DNA of 64,000 nt from JACDQM01 sp044373315 (lineage in GTDB: Bacteria; Pseudomonadota; Gammaproteobacteria; Burkholderiales; Burkholderiaceae_C): assembly GCF_044373315.1 (NCBI RefSeq), contig NZ_JBILQK010000007.1, positions 1 to 64,000 of the forward strand. Reading direction: 5' to 3'. The translations under genes and the position numbers were made by a program. Shown one piece after another: positions 44,181-51,983 of this stretch (the stretch's first letter is position 1; every line of letters begins with the position of its first letter). The notes under the pieces were generated by a model that was given only the letters and a program-made list of their open reading frames with translations, was not told where the DNA came from and did not search any database.

Positions 44181-45413
44181 TCAGCGTTTGCGGAAAAGCC
44201 CCACCAGCGCGGCGGCGCTCACCCCCAGCAGCAGCGCCAGCGCCGCGCCATAGAACACGCCCGCCGGATGCCCGCCATCCAGTAACGCCCCAAACACGGG
44301 CGCCGCCACGGCAAAGCCCACGTCGAGCCCCGAATAGACCGTGCCGTAGACCCGGCCGGTGGCGCCGGGCGGCGCAGCGCGCTTGATCAGCATGTCGCGC
44401 GACGGCCCGGCCAGGCCGGTGCCGAAGCCGGCGGCAGCCGCCAGCCCGGCGGCGAACAGGGGCGGCAACAGGCCGCTGGCCACCAGCGCCAGCATCAGCG
44501 CTGCACCGCTCATCGCCAAACCGATATTGCGTTCCAGCGTGGCCGAGCGCGCCACCCAGAAACCGCCGATCACCATGCCCAGAGCACCGGCCAGCATGTA
44601 GCCGGTGACGACAAAGGCGGTCGCCTTCAGGGGCAGGCCGTAGAGGCTGGTCAGCGCCGGGCTGGCAAAGCTCTGGATGGCACTGAGCGCGGCGGTCGAA
44701 AAGAAGAAAAACGAGAAGCACAACCACACCGAGGGAAGGCGCAGGAACGCCAGCGGGTGCTCCTCTTTCAAGGCGGCGGCGCCGGGCTTCTCATGCGCCC
44801 AGCTGCCGTCACGATCATCGATAGCGTGGCGCTTCAGCGCCAGCAGCGCCAGCACGCCCAGCGCCACCAGAGCCGTGCCCAGATACGCGAAGCGCCAGTT
44901 GCCGCTGAGCTCGCTGATGCCGATCAGAAACACCGGCGCCACCGCCCAACCCAGGTTGCCCGAGATGCCATGCACCGAGAAGGCGTGCCCCAGCCTCGCC
45001 TGCGACACGCGTTTATTCAGGATGGTGAAGTCGACCGGATGGAACGGCGAATTGCCCAGCCCCGCCAAGGCCGCGGCCAGCATCAGGCCGGCAAATCCAT
45101 CGGCCAGCCCCGCGGCCAGCGAGGCCAGCACGAAGCAACTCAAGGCTGCAAACAAGACCGGTCGCGCTCCCCGGCGGTCCACCAGAAAACCAGCCAGCGC
45201 CTGCCCGATGCCCGAGATCACGAAGAAGGTGGTGACCAGCAGGCCCAACTCCGAATAGCTCAGGCCGAAGTCCCGGATGAAGGCCGGGAACAATGGCGGC
45301 AGCAGCATGTGGAAGAAATGCGAGCAGCCATGCGCCAGGCCAATCAGGCTGATGGTGCTGAAGTCGCGACGGGCCTGGGCGCGGGTCTCCAGCGCAAAGG
45401 TGACGGTATTCAT
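44181..45413 (-). CDS. MFS transporter (fosmidomycin-resistance-like)
   Basis: Major-facilitator exporter or importer of 410 residues with about 12 hydrophobic segments and a conserved GLLVTTFFVISGIGQALAGF...VDRRGARPVLF motif A. The overall pattern resembles the Fsr/fosmidomycin-resistance group. The substrate is unknown. A TACCAT box (45425-45420 on the minus strand) ends 6 bases before the ATG. Confidence 0.88.
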   Translation of the reverse strand: MNTVTFALETRAQARRDFSTISLIGLAHGCSHFFHMLLPPLFPAFIRDFGLSYSELGLLVTTFFVISGIGQALAGFLVDRRGARPVLFAALSCFVLASLAAGLADGFAGLMLAAALAGLGNSPFHPVDFTILNKRVSQARLGHAFSVHGISGNLGWAVAPVFLIGISELSGNWRFAYLGTALVALGVLALLALKRHAIDDRDGSWAHEKPGAAALKEEHPLAFLRLPSVWLCFSFFFFSTAALSAIQSFASPALTSLYGLPLKATAFVVTGYMLAGALGMVIGGFWVARSATLERNIGLAMSGAALMLALVASGLLPPLFAAGLAAAAGFGTGLAGPSRDMLIKRAAPPGATGRVYGTVYSGLDVGFAVAAPVFGALLDGGHPAGVFYGAALALLLGVSAAALVGLFRKR

Positions 45414-45419
45414 GCGGCC

Positions 45420-45425
45420 ATGGTA
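45420..45425 (-). promoter_or_regulatory. TACCAT -10-like box close to the MFS start
   Basis: TACCAT on the minus strand ends 6 bases before the MFS ATG. This is the same spacing as in several other genes in the window. There is no clear -35. Confidence 0.3.
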
Positions 45426-45499
45426 CGCCGCGACGCGCCGGCCCGACGCCGCTGCAGGCCCGTCCGGGCGACAGGCGTTCCACGCGGGCCACAGACCCG

Positions 45500-45543
45500 C
45501 TGCGGCCCCTTGTGCGGCCCCCTAGGCGGCCTCTATGCGGCCC
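45500..45543. repeat. four imperfect GCGGCC-core units
   Basis: Between the MFS and TerB-like genes, GCGGCC occurs four times in 44 bases, at spacings of 11-14, each followed by C/T-rich bases. This is a short degenerate tandem repeat. It is not a CRISPR, since units are too short and the spacers only a few bases. No function can be seen. Confidence 0.35.
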
Positions 45544-45544
45544 T

Positions 45545-46069
45545 TTAACCGGGAAGCACCCAGCGCGGTTGGACCTCCTCACGGGATGCGGGCCGGCGCC
45601 GGTCCAGCAAGCCCACTCCCAGTTCGGGCCGCGCCACCAGCAAGGCCTCAGGCTCCTGCTGCCACTGACCGCCAGCGGCCATCAGCAACTTGGATTCGCC
45701 GCGGCTGAGCACCCCGTCCGCCAGACCCGCAGCGAAGCCGACACTGAGTGCCAGGCGTTGCAGACCCGGATCCTTGATGCACGCCAACCAACGGCGCCAC
45801 AGCGCCATGTCCGGCTGCCCGCCCTGCGGACACAGTGCCTGGGCATGCGGCTGCATCGAGAGAACGCCTTCAGTGATGACGTCCATGCCCAGGCCCAGGC
45901 GCTGCGGCAGGCCCACCTGCTCGATTAAGGCCAGCTCCGCAGCGTGAACCTTGCCATCCACGCCCAGCAGCAGCGCCAGCACCGCGAGCAGGGCTGAGGG
46001 GCTGTCGGGCACGAGGTCTTCGGGGGCGGCAGGCGGTAGTTCAAGTGCAGGGACTGATTCGCTGAGCAT
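45545..46069 (-). CDS. TerB-like (tellurite-resistance-type) protein
   Basis: Protein of 174 residues. The visible segment LAVLALLLGVDGKVHAAELALIEQ is like the TerB-fold helices, where GxDGxVxxxE is the acidic metal-binding loop. No further domain is seen. The start at 46069 (MLSESVPAL) removes a longer leader with no family character. No ter operon is nearby, so a role in tellurite resistance is not implied. Confidence 0.62.
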   Translation of the reverse strand: MLSESVPALELPPAAPEDLVPDSPSALLAVLALLLGVDGKVHAAELALIEQVGLPQRLGLGMDVITEGVLSMQPHAQALCPQGGQPDMALWRRWLACIKDPGLQRLALSVGFAAGLADGVLSRGESKLLMAAGGQWQQEPEALLVARPELGVGLLDRRRPASREEVQPRWVLPG

Positions 46070-46240
46070 GGGAACGTTCCATTCAACACAAGAGTGTGTG
46101 ATGCAGACGATAGCCAAACCGACACCAACCGAAAAAGCAGCATGATTCGACAAATGACTTCTTAAAAACGGAAGCTTCAGAAGATAGTGGTCGAGTCCGG
46201 CCAGCGGCACGCCGTCGTGGCCTGCGCTACGATGCCACCC
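46070..46240. promoter_or_regulatory. divergent region between TerB-like gene and nadA
   Basis: This 171-base gap is the most AT-rich of the region. It contains a perfect 10-bp palindrome GGAACGTTCC (46071-46080) next to the TerB-like start and a TACGAT -10-like box (46228-46233) that ends 7 bases before the nadA ATG. No other gene is visible. Confidence 0.4.
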
Positions 46241-47341
46241 ATGAATGAGGTTCTGTTCGACTACACCCGCCAGGACGCCGCCGGCGAAAGCTGCACCGCC
46301 CACGCCTGGGCCAAGGTTCCGGTGCCACTGAAGGCGCATGAGCGGCAAGCGCTCAAGGCGCGCGCCGCCGAACTGCTGAAGGCACGCGGCGCCGTGCTGG
46401 TGGCGCATTACTACGTCGACGGCGATCTACAGGATCTAGCGCTGGAGACGGGCGGTGTCGTGTCCGACTCGCTGGAAATGGCCCGCTTCGGCCGCGACCA
46501 TGACGCGCAGACGCTGATCGTGGCCGGCGTGCGCTTCATGGGCGAGACCGCCAAGATCCTGAGCCCCGAGAAGACCGTGCTGATGCCGGATCTGGATGCG
46601 ACCTGCTCGCTCGATCTCGGCTGCCCGGCCGATGAGTTTTCAGCCTTCTGCGATGCCCATCCGGACCGCACCGTGGTGGTCTATGCCAACACCAGCGCGG
46701 CCGTGAAGGCGCGCGCCGACTGGATGGTCACCAGCTCCTGCGCGCTGGACATCGTCAGCGAGCTCAAGGCACAGGGCAAGAAGATCCTGTGGGCGCCCGA
46801 CAAGCATCTGGGCCACTACATCCAGACCCAGACCGGTGCCGACATGCTGATGTGGCAAGGCGCCTGTATCGTGCATGACGAGTTCAAGGGGCTGGAGCTG
46901 GAGCTGATGCGCAAGGCACACCCGGACGCGATGATCCTGGTCCACCCCGAATCGCCGCAGAGCGTGGTGGCGCAGGCCGATGTGGTGGGTTCCACTTCCG
47001 CGCTGATCAAGGCCGTGGTGGACGGCACAGCCAAGGAATACGTCGTCGCCACCGACAAGGGCATCCTGCACCGCATGCGTCAGCTGGCGCCGGGCAAGAC
47101 CCTGATCGAAGCGCCGACGGCCGGCAACAGCGCCACCTGCAAGAGCTGCGCGCACTGCCCCTGGATGGCCATGAACGGTCTGCAGGGCGTGGTCGATTGC
47201 CTCGAGCAAGGCTTGGGTGCCATTACGGTCGAGGAAGGCACGCGGCTGAAGGCCCTGGGTTGCATCACGCGCATGCTGGACTTCACTGCGGCGCACAAGG
47301 CCCGTGCCGCTGGCCTGGTGCCAGGCATGGGCGCCGCCTGA
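46241..47341 (+). CDS. nadA: quinolinate synthase A
   Basis: Iron-sulfur enzyme that condenses iminoaspartate from NadB with dihydroxyacetone phosphate to make quinolinate for NAD. The 366-residue protein has AHYYVDGDLQDLAL, LEMARFG, GVRFMGETAKIL, the first cluster cysteine in PDLDATCSLDL, HPESPQSVVAQAD, and the CKSCAHCPWMAMN end with the last ligand cysteines. The start at 46241 gives MNEVLFDY. A second ATG at 46232 is equally possible. nadB is 1.2 kb away on the opposite strand. Confidence 0.96.
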   Translation: MNEVLFDYTRQDAAGESCTAHAWAKVPVPLKAHERQALKARAAELLKARGAVLVAHYYVDGDLQDLALETGGVVSDSLEMARFGRDHDAQTLIVAGVRFMGETAKILSPEKTVLMPDLDATCSLDLGCPADEFSAFCDAHPDRTVVVYANTSAAVKARADWMVTSSCALDIVSELKAQGKKILWAPDKHLGHYIQTQTGADMLMWQGACIVHDEFKGLELELMRKAHPDAMILVHPESPQSVVAQADVVGSTSALIKAVVDGTAKEYVVATDKGILHRMRQLAPGKTLIEAPTAGNSATCKSCAHCPWMAMNGLQGVVDCLEQGLGAITVEEGTRLKALGCITRMLDFTAAHKARAAGLVPGMGAA

Positions 47342-47435
47342 TCCCCGAATTGCGGGCCGGCATGCTTTCTATTCCGGCACTGGCGGCGCTATAAATGCGC
47401 ATACGCTCACGGCATCCCATGAAAGAGACGGCACC

Positions 47436-47720
47436 ATGACCGACTTCACCTCGCTCTACAACCACCACGAACGCGAAGTCTTCGCCGTCGTGGCCGATAT
47501 GGCTGCGGAGTTCCCCGCCGTCCGCAGCGACGATCTGCTGGTGGACGTGGCCTGCGTGGCTTTGAACCGCCTGCCGCCGCGCTACATCCGCCACGCGGTC
47601 GATTACTCCTTCTACCTGACCGAGCCTGAGCGTCTCGAGATCGACGCCGCCATCCGCGAAGCCGTTACCTACGCCTTTAACTTCGTGCAGGCCCGCGCCG
47701 CGCTGCGCGCAAGGCGCTAG
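47436..47720 (+). CDS. ComFB-family protein
   Basis: Protein of 94 residues matching the late-competence ComFB family (HEREVFAVVADMAAEFP then LLVDVACVALNRLPPRYI). ComFB relatives in cyanobacteria have been reported to bind cyclic dinucleotides, and the Bacillus comF operon gave the family its name. No other competence gene is near here. It starts with ATG at 47436 behind a weak GAGA site and lies 95 bases after nadA. Its role here is unknown. Confidence 0.82.
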   Translation: MTDFTSLYNHHEREVFAVVADMAAEFPAVRSDDLLVDVACVALNRLPPRYIRHAVDYSFYLTEPERLEIDAAIREAVTYAFNFVQARAALRARR

Positions 47721-47731
47721 GGACGTTGGCT

Positions 47732-48442
47732 TCAGGCCGGAAGCCCGGCCACGGCGAGCCAAAGCAGCGCGCTGATCGCAATCACCCCCAGCAAGAGGCC
47801 CAGGAACAGCCCAGCTCTGAATGGCTGCCCGCGGGGCGCGTGCTGCACCGACTCGCTGCGGTCGCGCAGCGGTCGGCCCAACAAGCGGCTGGCAGTCTTG
47901 AGTTCGGCCAGCAGCTTGCCGCGCTCGTGAAATGCGGCCAGATGCAGATGCAGGGGTGGTGCGCCCGGCGTCACGACGACCAGATAGGCCACAAAGGTTT
48001 CATGCGCGTCATAGCGCGTCGTGCCACTGTTCTGGTCAAGGACATCGCGCTGGACCTGATGCGAAATCAAGCGCCCTTCGACGCTGTCGATCTGACTCGC
48101 CGGATAGCAACGCCAGAACTGGCAATAGCCCATGCCCCAGCCCGCCCACACGTCGCGGCGCTGCGGGTACACCGCCCAGCGGCGCACCAACAGCGCCTGG
48201 GCCAGGCCGCTCGCCAGCAGCAGGATGGCAGCCCAGGCCAGCACCAGACGCGCTGCCGGATCGAGCTCGCGGTCGACGTCGAAAGCCGCCAGCGAGGCCG
48301 CCACAGCCCCCAGACTCAGCAGCACGCCCAGCGAGAGCTTCAGCGGCCCAAGCGGCTTGCCGAAGTCGCCAAGGTCCTGCAAGTGGCTGCGCGGCGGACG
48401 TTTGTAGGATGGATCGGATGGGACTGTCGGCAAGCTCGGCAC
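47732..48442 (-). CDS. membrane protein of unknown function
   Basis: I do not recognise this 236-residue protein. It has three clear hydrophobic segments (about 33-54, 64-87 and 214-234), so both termini are on opposite sides, and a central hydrophilic part with RRWAVYPQRRDVWAGW that may form a cytoplasmic domain. The frame starts with GTG at 48442 and no internal ATG would fit better. It is convergent with the ComFB-family gene, and nadB lies upstream on the same strand. Confidence 0.7.
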   Translation of the reverse strand: MPSLPTVPSDPSYKRPPRSHLQDLGDFGKPLGPLKLSLGVLLSLGAVAASLAAFDVDRELDPAARLVLAWAAILLLASGLAQALLVRRWAVYPQRRDVWAGWGMGYCQFWRCYPASQIDSVEGRLISHQVQRDVLDQNSGTTRYDAHETFVAYLVVVTPGAPPLHLHLAAFHERGKLLAELKTASRLLGRPLRDRSESVQHAPRGQPFRAGLFLGLLLGVIAISALLWLAVAGLPA

Positions 48443-48526
48443 TCGGGATGGTTTGCTCAGGGCTCACGCTTTGTAGCGCATGCCCCATGAGCCATCAAGA
48501 CTTGACCCCCAGCCTTCGTCCCATCT

Positions 48527-50152
48527 TCAGCTGCCGCGCAGACCGCGCTCGGCGATCAGCACTGTCGGGAAGCTTACCGGTAAGGTGCGCGGATAGTCGC
48601 GACTGAAGTGCAGGCCGCGGCTCTCGTGGCGCAGCAGGGCCGAGCGCACGATCAGCTCGGCGCAATCGACCAGGTTGCGCAGTTCCAGCAGGTCGCGGGT
48701 GACGCGGAAATTCGAGTAATAGTCGTCGATCTCGCCACGCAGCAGATCGATGCGGTGCAACGCACGCTCCAGTCGCTTGGTGGTGCGCACGATGCCGACA
48801 TAGTTCCACATCAGCAGGCGCAACTCGTCCCAGTTGTGCGAGATCACGACCTGTTCGTCCGCGTCCTCGACCTGGCTTTCGTCCCAGGCTGGCAACGGCG
48901 CGCGGTCGGGCTGGGGCTGCCGCAGGATATGGTCGGCACAGGTCTGCCCCAGCACCACGCACTCCAGCAGCGAGTTGCTGGCCAGGCGGTTGGCGCCATG
49001 CAGGCCGGTGTAGGTGGTCTCGCCCACCGCATACAGGCCCGGCAGGTCCGAGCAGCCCTGCAGGTCCGTGACCACGCCGCCGCAGGTGAAGTGCACCGCC
49101 GGCACCACCGGAATCGGCTGCTTGGCGATATCGATGCCCAGCTGCAGGCAGCGCGCATGGATGGTTGGGAAATGCTCCTTCAGGAAGGCCTCGCCCAGAT
49201 GGGTCGCATCCAGCCACACATGGTCCAAGCCATGCTTCTTCATCTCGAAGTCGATGGCACGCGCCACGATATCGCGTGGCGCCAGCTCCATGCGCTCGTC
49301 ATGATCGGCCATGAAGCGACCTCCACCCAGATGCTCCGGCAGCTTGAGGTGACCGCCCTCCCCGCGCAGCGCCTCGGTGATCAGGAAACTGCGCTCCTGC
49401 GGGTGGTAGAGGCAGGTGGGGTGGAACTGGATGAACTCCATGTTCGCCACCCGGCAGCCGGCACGCCAGGCCATCGCAATGCCGTCGCCGGTGGATGTGT
49501 CCGGGTTTGTGGTGTAGCGGTAGACCTTGCCGGCACCGCCGGTGGCCATCACCACCGCCTGGGCCGGCAGGGCCTCGACGCGCCGCGCATCGATGTCCAG
49601 CGCATAGATGCCGTAGCAGCGTGAGGCTTCCTCGCGCTGCACATGGCGCGAGGTGATCAGATCCAGTGCCATCCAGCGCTCGCGCAACTCGATGTTGGGG
49701 TGCGCATGGGCCGCCGCCAGCAGTTGGTCGTGGATGGCCTTGCCGGTGGCATCGGCCGCATGCGCGATGCGGCGCACCGCATGGCCGCCTTCACGCGTCA
49801 GGTGCAGGCCCAGCGGGCCGCTGTCATCCGGTGTGAAGGGCACGCCCTGCTCGACCAGCCAGGCCACCGCCTGCGCACTGCGCTCGGCAATGAAGCGCGC
49901 CGTGGCCTCGTCGACCAGGCCGGCGCCGGCATCCTGGGTGTCCCGCACATGGCTCTCGATGCTGTCGTCACTGCCCAGCACGCCGACGATGCCCCCTTGA
50001 GCCCAGGCCGTGGCCGACTCGCCGAGCCCGCGCTTGGCCAGCACGATGACGGGCACCTGGTCGGCCAGATGAAGAGCCACCGTCAGACCGGCCAGGCCAG
50101 CACCCACGATCACCACAGGAAGAACAGCAGCAGCACCAGAAGCAGCGGTCAT
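48527..50152 (-). CDS. nadB: L-aspartate oxidase
   Basis: FAD enzyme that oxidises L-aspartate to iminoaspartate, first step of bacterial NAD synthesis. The 541 residues show the FAD site VVIVGAGLAGLTVALHLA, ATAWAQGGIVGVL, the substrate-binding HGANRLASNSLLE, and PAVHFTCGGV. A long C-terminal helical domain is present, as in the family. It starts at 50152 without a clear ribosome site and with a perfect hairpin just upstream. The NadA partner is in the same window. Confidence 0.97.
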   Translation of the reverse strand: MTAASGAAAVLPVVIVGAGLAGLTVALHLADQVPVIVLAKRGLGESATAWAQGGIVGVLGSDDSIESHVRDTQDAGAGLVDEATARFIAERSAQAVAWLVEQGVPFTPDDSGPLGLHLTREGGHAVRRIAHAADATGKAIHDQLLAAAHAHPNIELRERWMALDLITSRHVQREEASRCYGIYALDIDARRVEALPAQAVVMATGGAGKVYRYTTNPDTSTGDGIAMAWRAGCRVANMEFIQFHPTCLYHPQERSFLITEALRGEGGHLKLPEHLGGGRFMADHDERMELAPRDIVARAIDFEMKKHGLDHVWLDATHLGEAFLKEHFPTIHARCLQLGIDIAKQPIPVVPAVHFTCGGVVTDLQGCSDLPGLYAVGETTYTGLHGANRLASNSLLECVVLGQTCADHILRQPQPDRAPLPAWDESQVEDADEQVVISHNWDELRLLMWNYVGIVRTTKRLERALHRIDLLRGEIDDYYSNFRVTRDLLELRNLVDCAELIVRSALLRHESRGLHFSRDYPRTLPVSFPTVLIAERGLRGS

Positions 50153-50167
50153 TGAAAAGAAGCCAGC

Positions 50168-50187
50168 GACGCCGTCATCACGGCGTC
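50168..50187 (-). promoter_or_regulatory. 20-bp perfect dyad upstream of nadB
   Basis: GACGCCGT and ACGGCGTC form a perfect 8-bp inverted repeat around a 4-base loop (50168-50175 and 50180-50187). It ends 16 bases upstream of the nadB ATG, in the region where a ribosome site is missing. It could be an operator or an mRNA hairpin near the start. Confidence 0.5.
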
Positions 50188-50290
50188 ATCAAAGGCAGAT
50201 TCGAGCAGGGAGCACGATTCTAAGGACGACGCAGCCTCTGCGCCCTCCAGCGGCGCCGCTATCATCCCGGCCAGTTCAAACCGGGAGTTG

Positions 50291-51118
50291 ATGTTGGACC
50301 TTGTTTTGCTGGCGAAAGCCGCCGTGATGGGCGTGGTCGAAGGGTTGACCGAGTTCCTGCCCATTTCCTCGACCGGCCACCTGATCCTGGCCGGCGCGCT
50401 GCTGGGCTTCGATGACGCCAAGAGCAAGGTCTTCGACATCGCCATCCAGACCGGCGCCATCCTGGCGGTCATCATCGTCTACTGGCAAAAGCTGCGCGAT
50501 ACCGCCGCTGGCATTGCCAGTGATGCGGCCGCGCGCCGCTTCGTGATCAACGTCGCCATCGGCTTCCTGCCGGCCGTCATCCTGGGCCTGCTGTTCGGCA
50601 AGGCGATCAAGGCGCACCTGTTCACGCCCACGGTGGTGGCCAGCGCCTTCATCATCGGCGGCTTCATCATCCTGTGGGCCGAGCGCCGGCCGGCCTCGGC
50701 TGTGCGTGTCCAGGATGTGGACCAGATGACGCCGCTGGACGCACTCAAGGTGGGCCTGGTGCAGTGCCTGGCGATGGTGCCGGGCACCAGCCGCTCCGGG
50801 GCCACCATCATCGGCGGCATGCTGCTGGGCTTGTCGCGCAAGGCGGCCACCGACTACTCCTTCTTCCTGGCCATCCCGACCCTGATCGGTGCTGGCCTCT
50901 ACAGCCTCTACAAGGAGCGCGCGCTGCTCAGCGTCGCCGATCTGCCGATGTTCGGTGTCGGCCTGCTGTTCTCCTTCATCAGCGCCTGGATCTGCGTGCG
51001 CTGGCTGCTGCGCTACATCTCCACCCACAACTTCGTGCCCTTCGCCTGGTACCGGATCGTGTTCGGCCTGGTGGTGCTGGGCACCTCCTGGAGCGGCCTG
51101 GTCGTCTGGTCCGCCTGA
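50291..51118 (+). CDS. uppP: undecaprenyl-diphosphatase
   Basis: Recycles the lipid carrier of cell-wall synthesis by removing one phosphate from undecaprenyl diphosphate (BacA/UppP). The 275-residue protein has the catalytic motif EGLTEFLPISSTGHL and the second motif GTSRSGATIIGGMLLGLSRK with seven or eight membrane segments. The start at 50291 follows a GGGAG site; a TTG at 50288 is in frame but too close to that site. It is followed by map. Confidence 0.97.
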   Translation: MLDLVLLAKAAVMGVVEGLTEFLPISSTGHLILAGALLGFDDAKSKVFDIAIQTGAILAVIIVYWQKLRDTAAGIASDAAARRFVINVAIGFLPAVILGLLFGKAIKAHLFTPTVVASAFIIGGFIILWAERRPASAVRVQDVDQMTPLDALKVGLVQCLAMVPGTSRSGATIIGGMLLGLSRKAATDYSFFLAIPTLIGAGLYSLYKERALLSVADLPMFGVGLLFSFISAWICVRWLLRYISTHNFVPFAWYRIVFGLVVLGTSWSGLVVWSA

Positions 51119-51160
51119 GTGCCAAGCAGCCGGCCGGCAACTCGACCGGGCCGGCTTTGA

Positions 51161-51166
51161 GATAAT
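51161..51166 (+). promoter_or_regulatory. GATAAT -10-like box near the map start
   Basis: GATAAT is preceded by TGA, an extended -10 (TGn) pattern, and stands 6 bases before the map ATG. No ribosome site intervenes. If used, transcription would begin at the start codon. Confidence 0.4.
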
Positions 51167-51172
51167 CGCGCC

Positions 51173-51976
51173 ATGACGATCACCATCAAATCCGCGGCCG
51201 ACATCGCCGCGATGCGCATCGCGGGCCGCCTGACCTCCGAGGTGCTGGACATGCTGGGCCAGCATGTGAAGCCCGGCATCACCACCGAGCAGCTCGACAA
51301 GATCGCGCATGACCACATCGTCCATGTGCAGAAGGCCATTCCCGCACCGCTGAACTACCAGCCGGCCGGCTACACGCCCTACCCCAAGTCGATCTGCACC
51401 TCGATCAATCACCAGGTCTGCCACGGCATCCCGAACGACCGCCCGCTGAAGAACGGCGACATCGTCAATATCGACGTCACCGTGATCAAGGACGGCTGGC
51501 ATGGCGACAGCAGCCGCATGTTCGTGGTCGGTGAAGGCTCCATCGCGGCCAAGCGCCTGTGCAGCTTCACCTACGAGGCAATGTGGAAGGGCATCCAGAA
51601 GGTCAAGCCCGGTGCACGCCTGGGCGATATCGGCCATGCCATCCAGACCTTCGCCGAGAACGCCGGTTTTTCGGTGGTGCGCGAGTTCTGCGGCCATGGC
51701 ATCGGACAGGTCTTTCATGAAGAGCCGCAGGTGCTGCACTACGGCCGCCCCGGCACGCTGGATGAGCTGGTGCCCGGCATGGTGTTCACCATCGAGCCGA
51801 TGATCAACGCCGGCCGGCGCGAGATCAAGGAAATGGGCGACGGCTGGACCATCGTCACCAAGGACCGCTCGCTGTCCGCGCAGTGGGAACACACCATCGT
51901 CGTGACCGACACCGGCTACGAGGTGCTGACCGTGTCGGACGGCAGCCCGCCGCCGCCGGCCTTCATCACCGGCTAA
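51173..51976 (+). CDS. map: methionine aminopeptidase, type I
   Basis: Removes the N-terminal methionine from new proteins. The 267-residue enzyme has the metal ligands seen in NIDVTVIKDGWHGDSSRMF (two Asp), CGHGIGQVFHEEP (His), FTIEPMI (Glu) and SAQWEHTIVV (Glu). A histidine that contacts the substrate is in INHQVCHGIP. It is followed 7 bases later by glnD on the same strand, a common pairing in proteobacteria. Confidence 0.98.
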   Translation: MTITIKSAADIAAMRIAGRLTSEVLDMLGQHVKPGITTEQLDKIAHDHIVHVQKAIPAPLNYQPAGYTPYPKSICTSINHQVCHGIPNDRPLKNGDIVNIDVTVIKDGWHGDSSRMFVVGEGSIAAKRLCSFTYEAMWKGIQKVKPGARLGDIGHAIQTFAENAGFSVVREFCGHGIGQVFHEEPQVLHYGRPGTLDELVPGMVFTIEPMINAGRREIKEMGDGWTIVTKDRSLSAQWEHTIVVTDTGYEVLTVSDGSPPPPAFITG

Positions 51977-51983
51977 GCCGTCG

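Noticed and set aside
45500..45543. CRISPR-like repeat at the GCGGCC units
   Set aside because: The units are 6 bases with spacers of only 5-8 bases, and no cas gene is present.
45545..46069. Tellurite-resistance operon at the TerB-like gene
   Set aside because: No terC, terD or terA gene is nearby, and similarity is limited to one helix-loop region.
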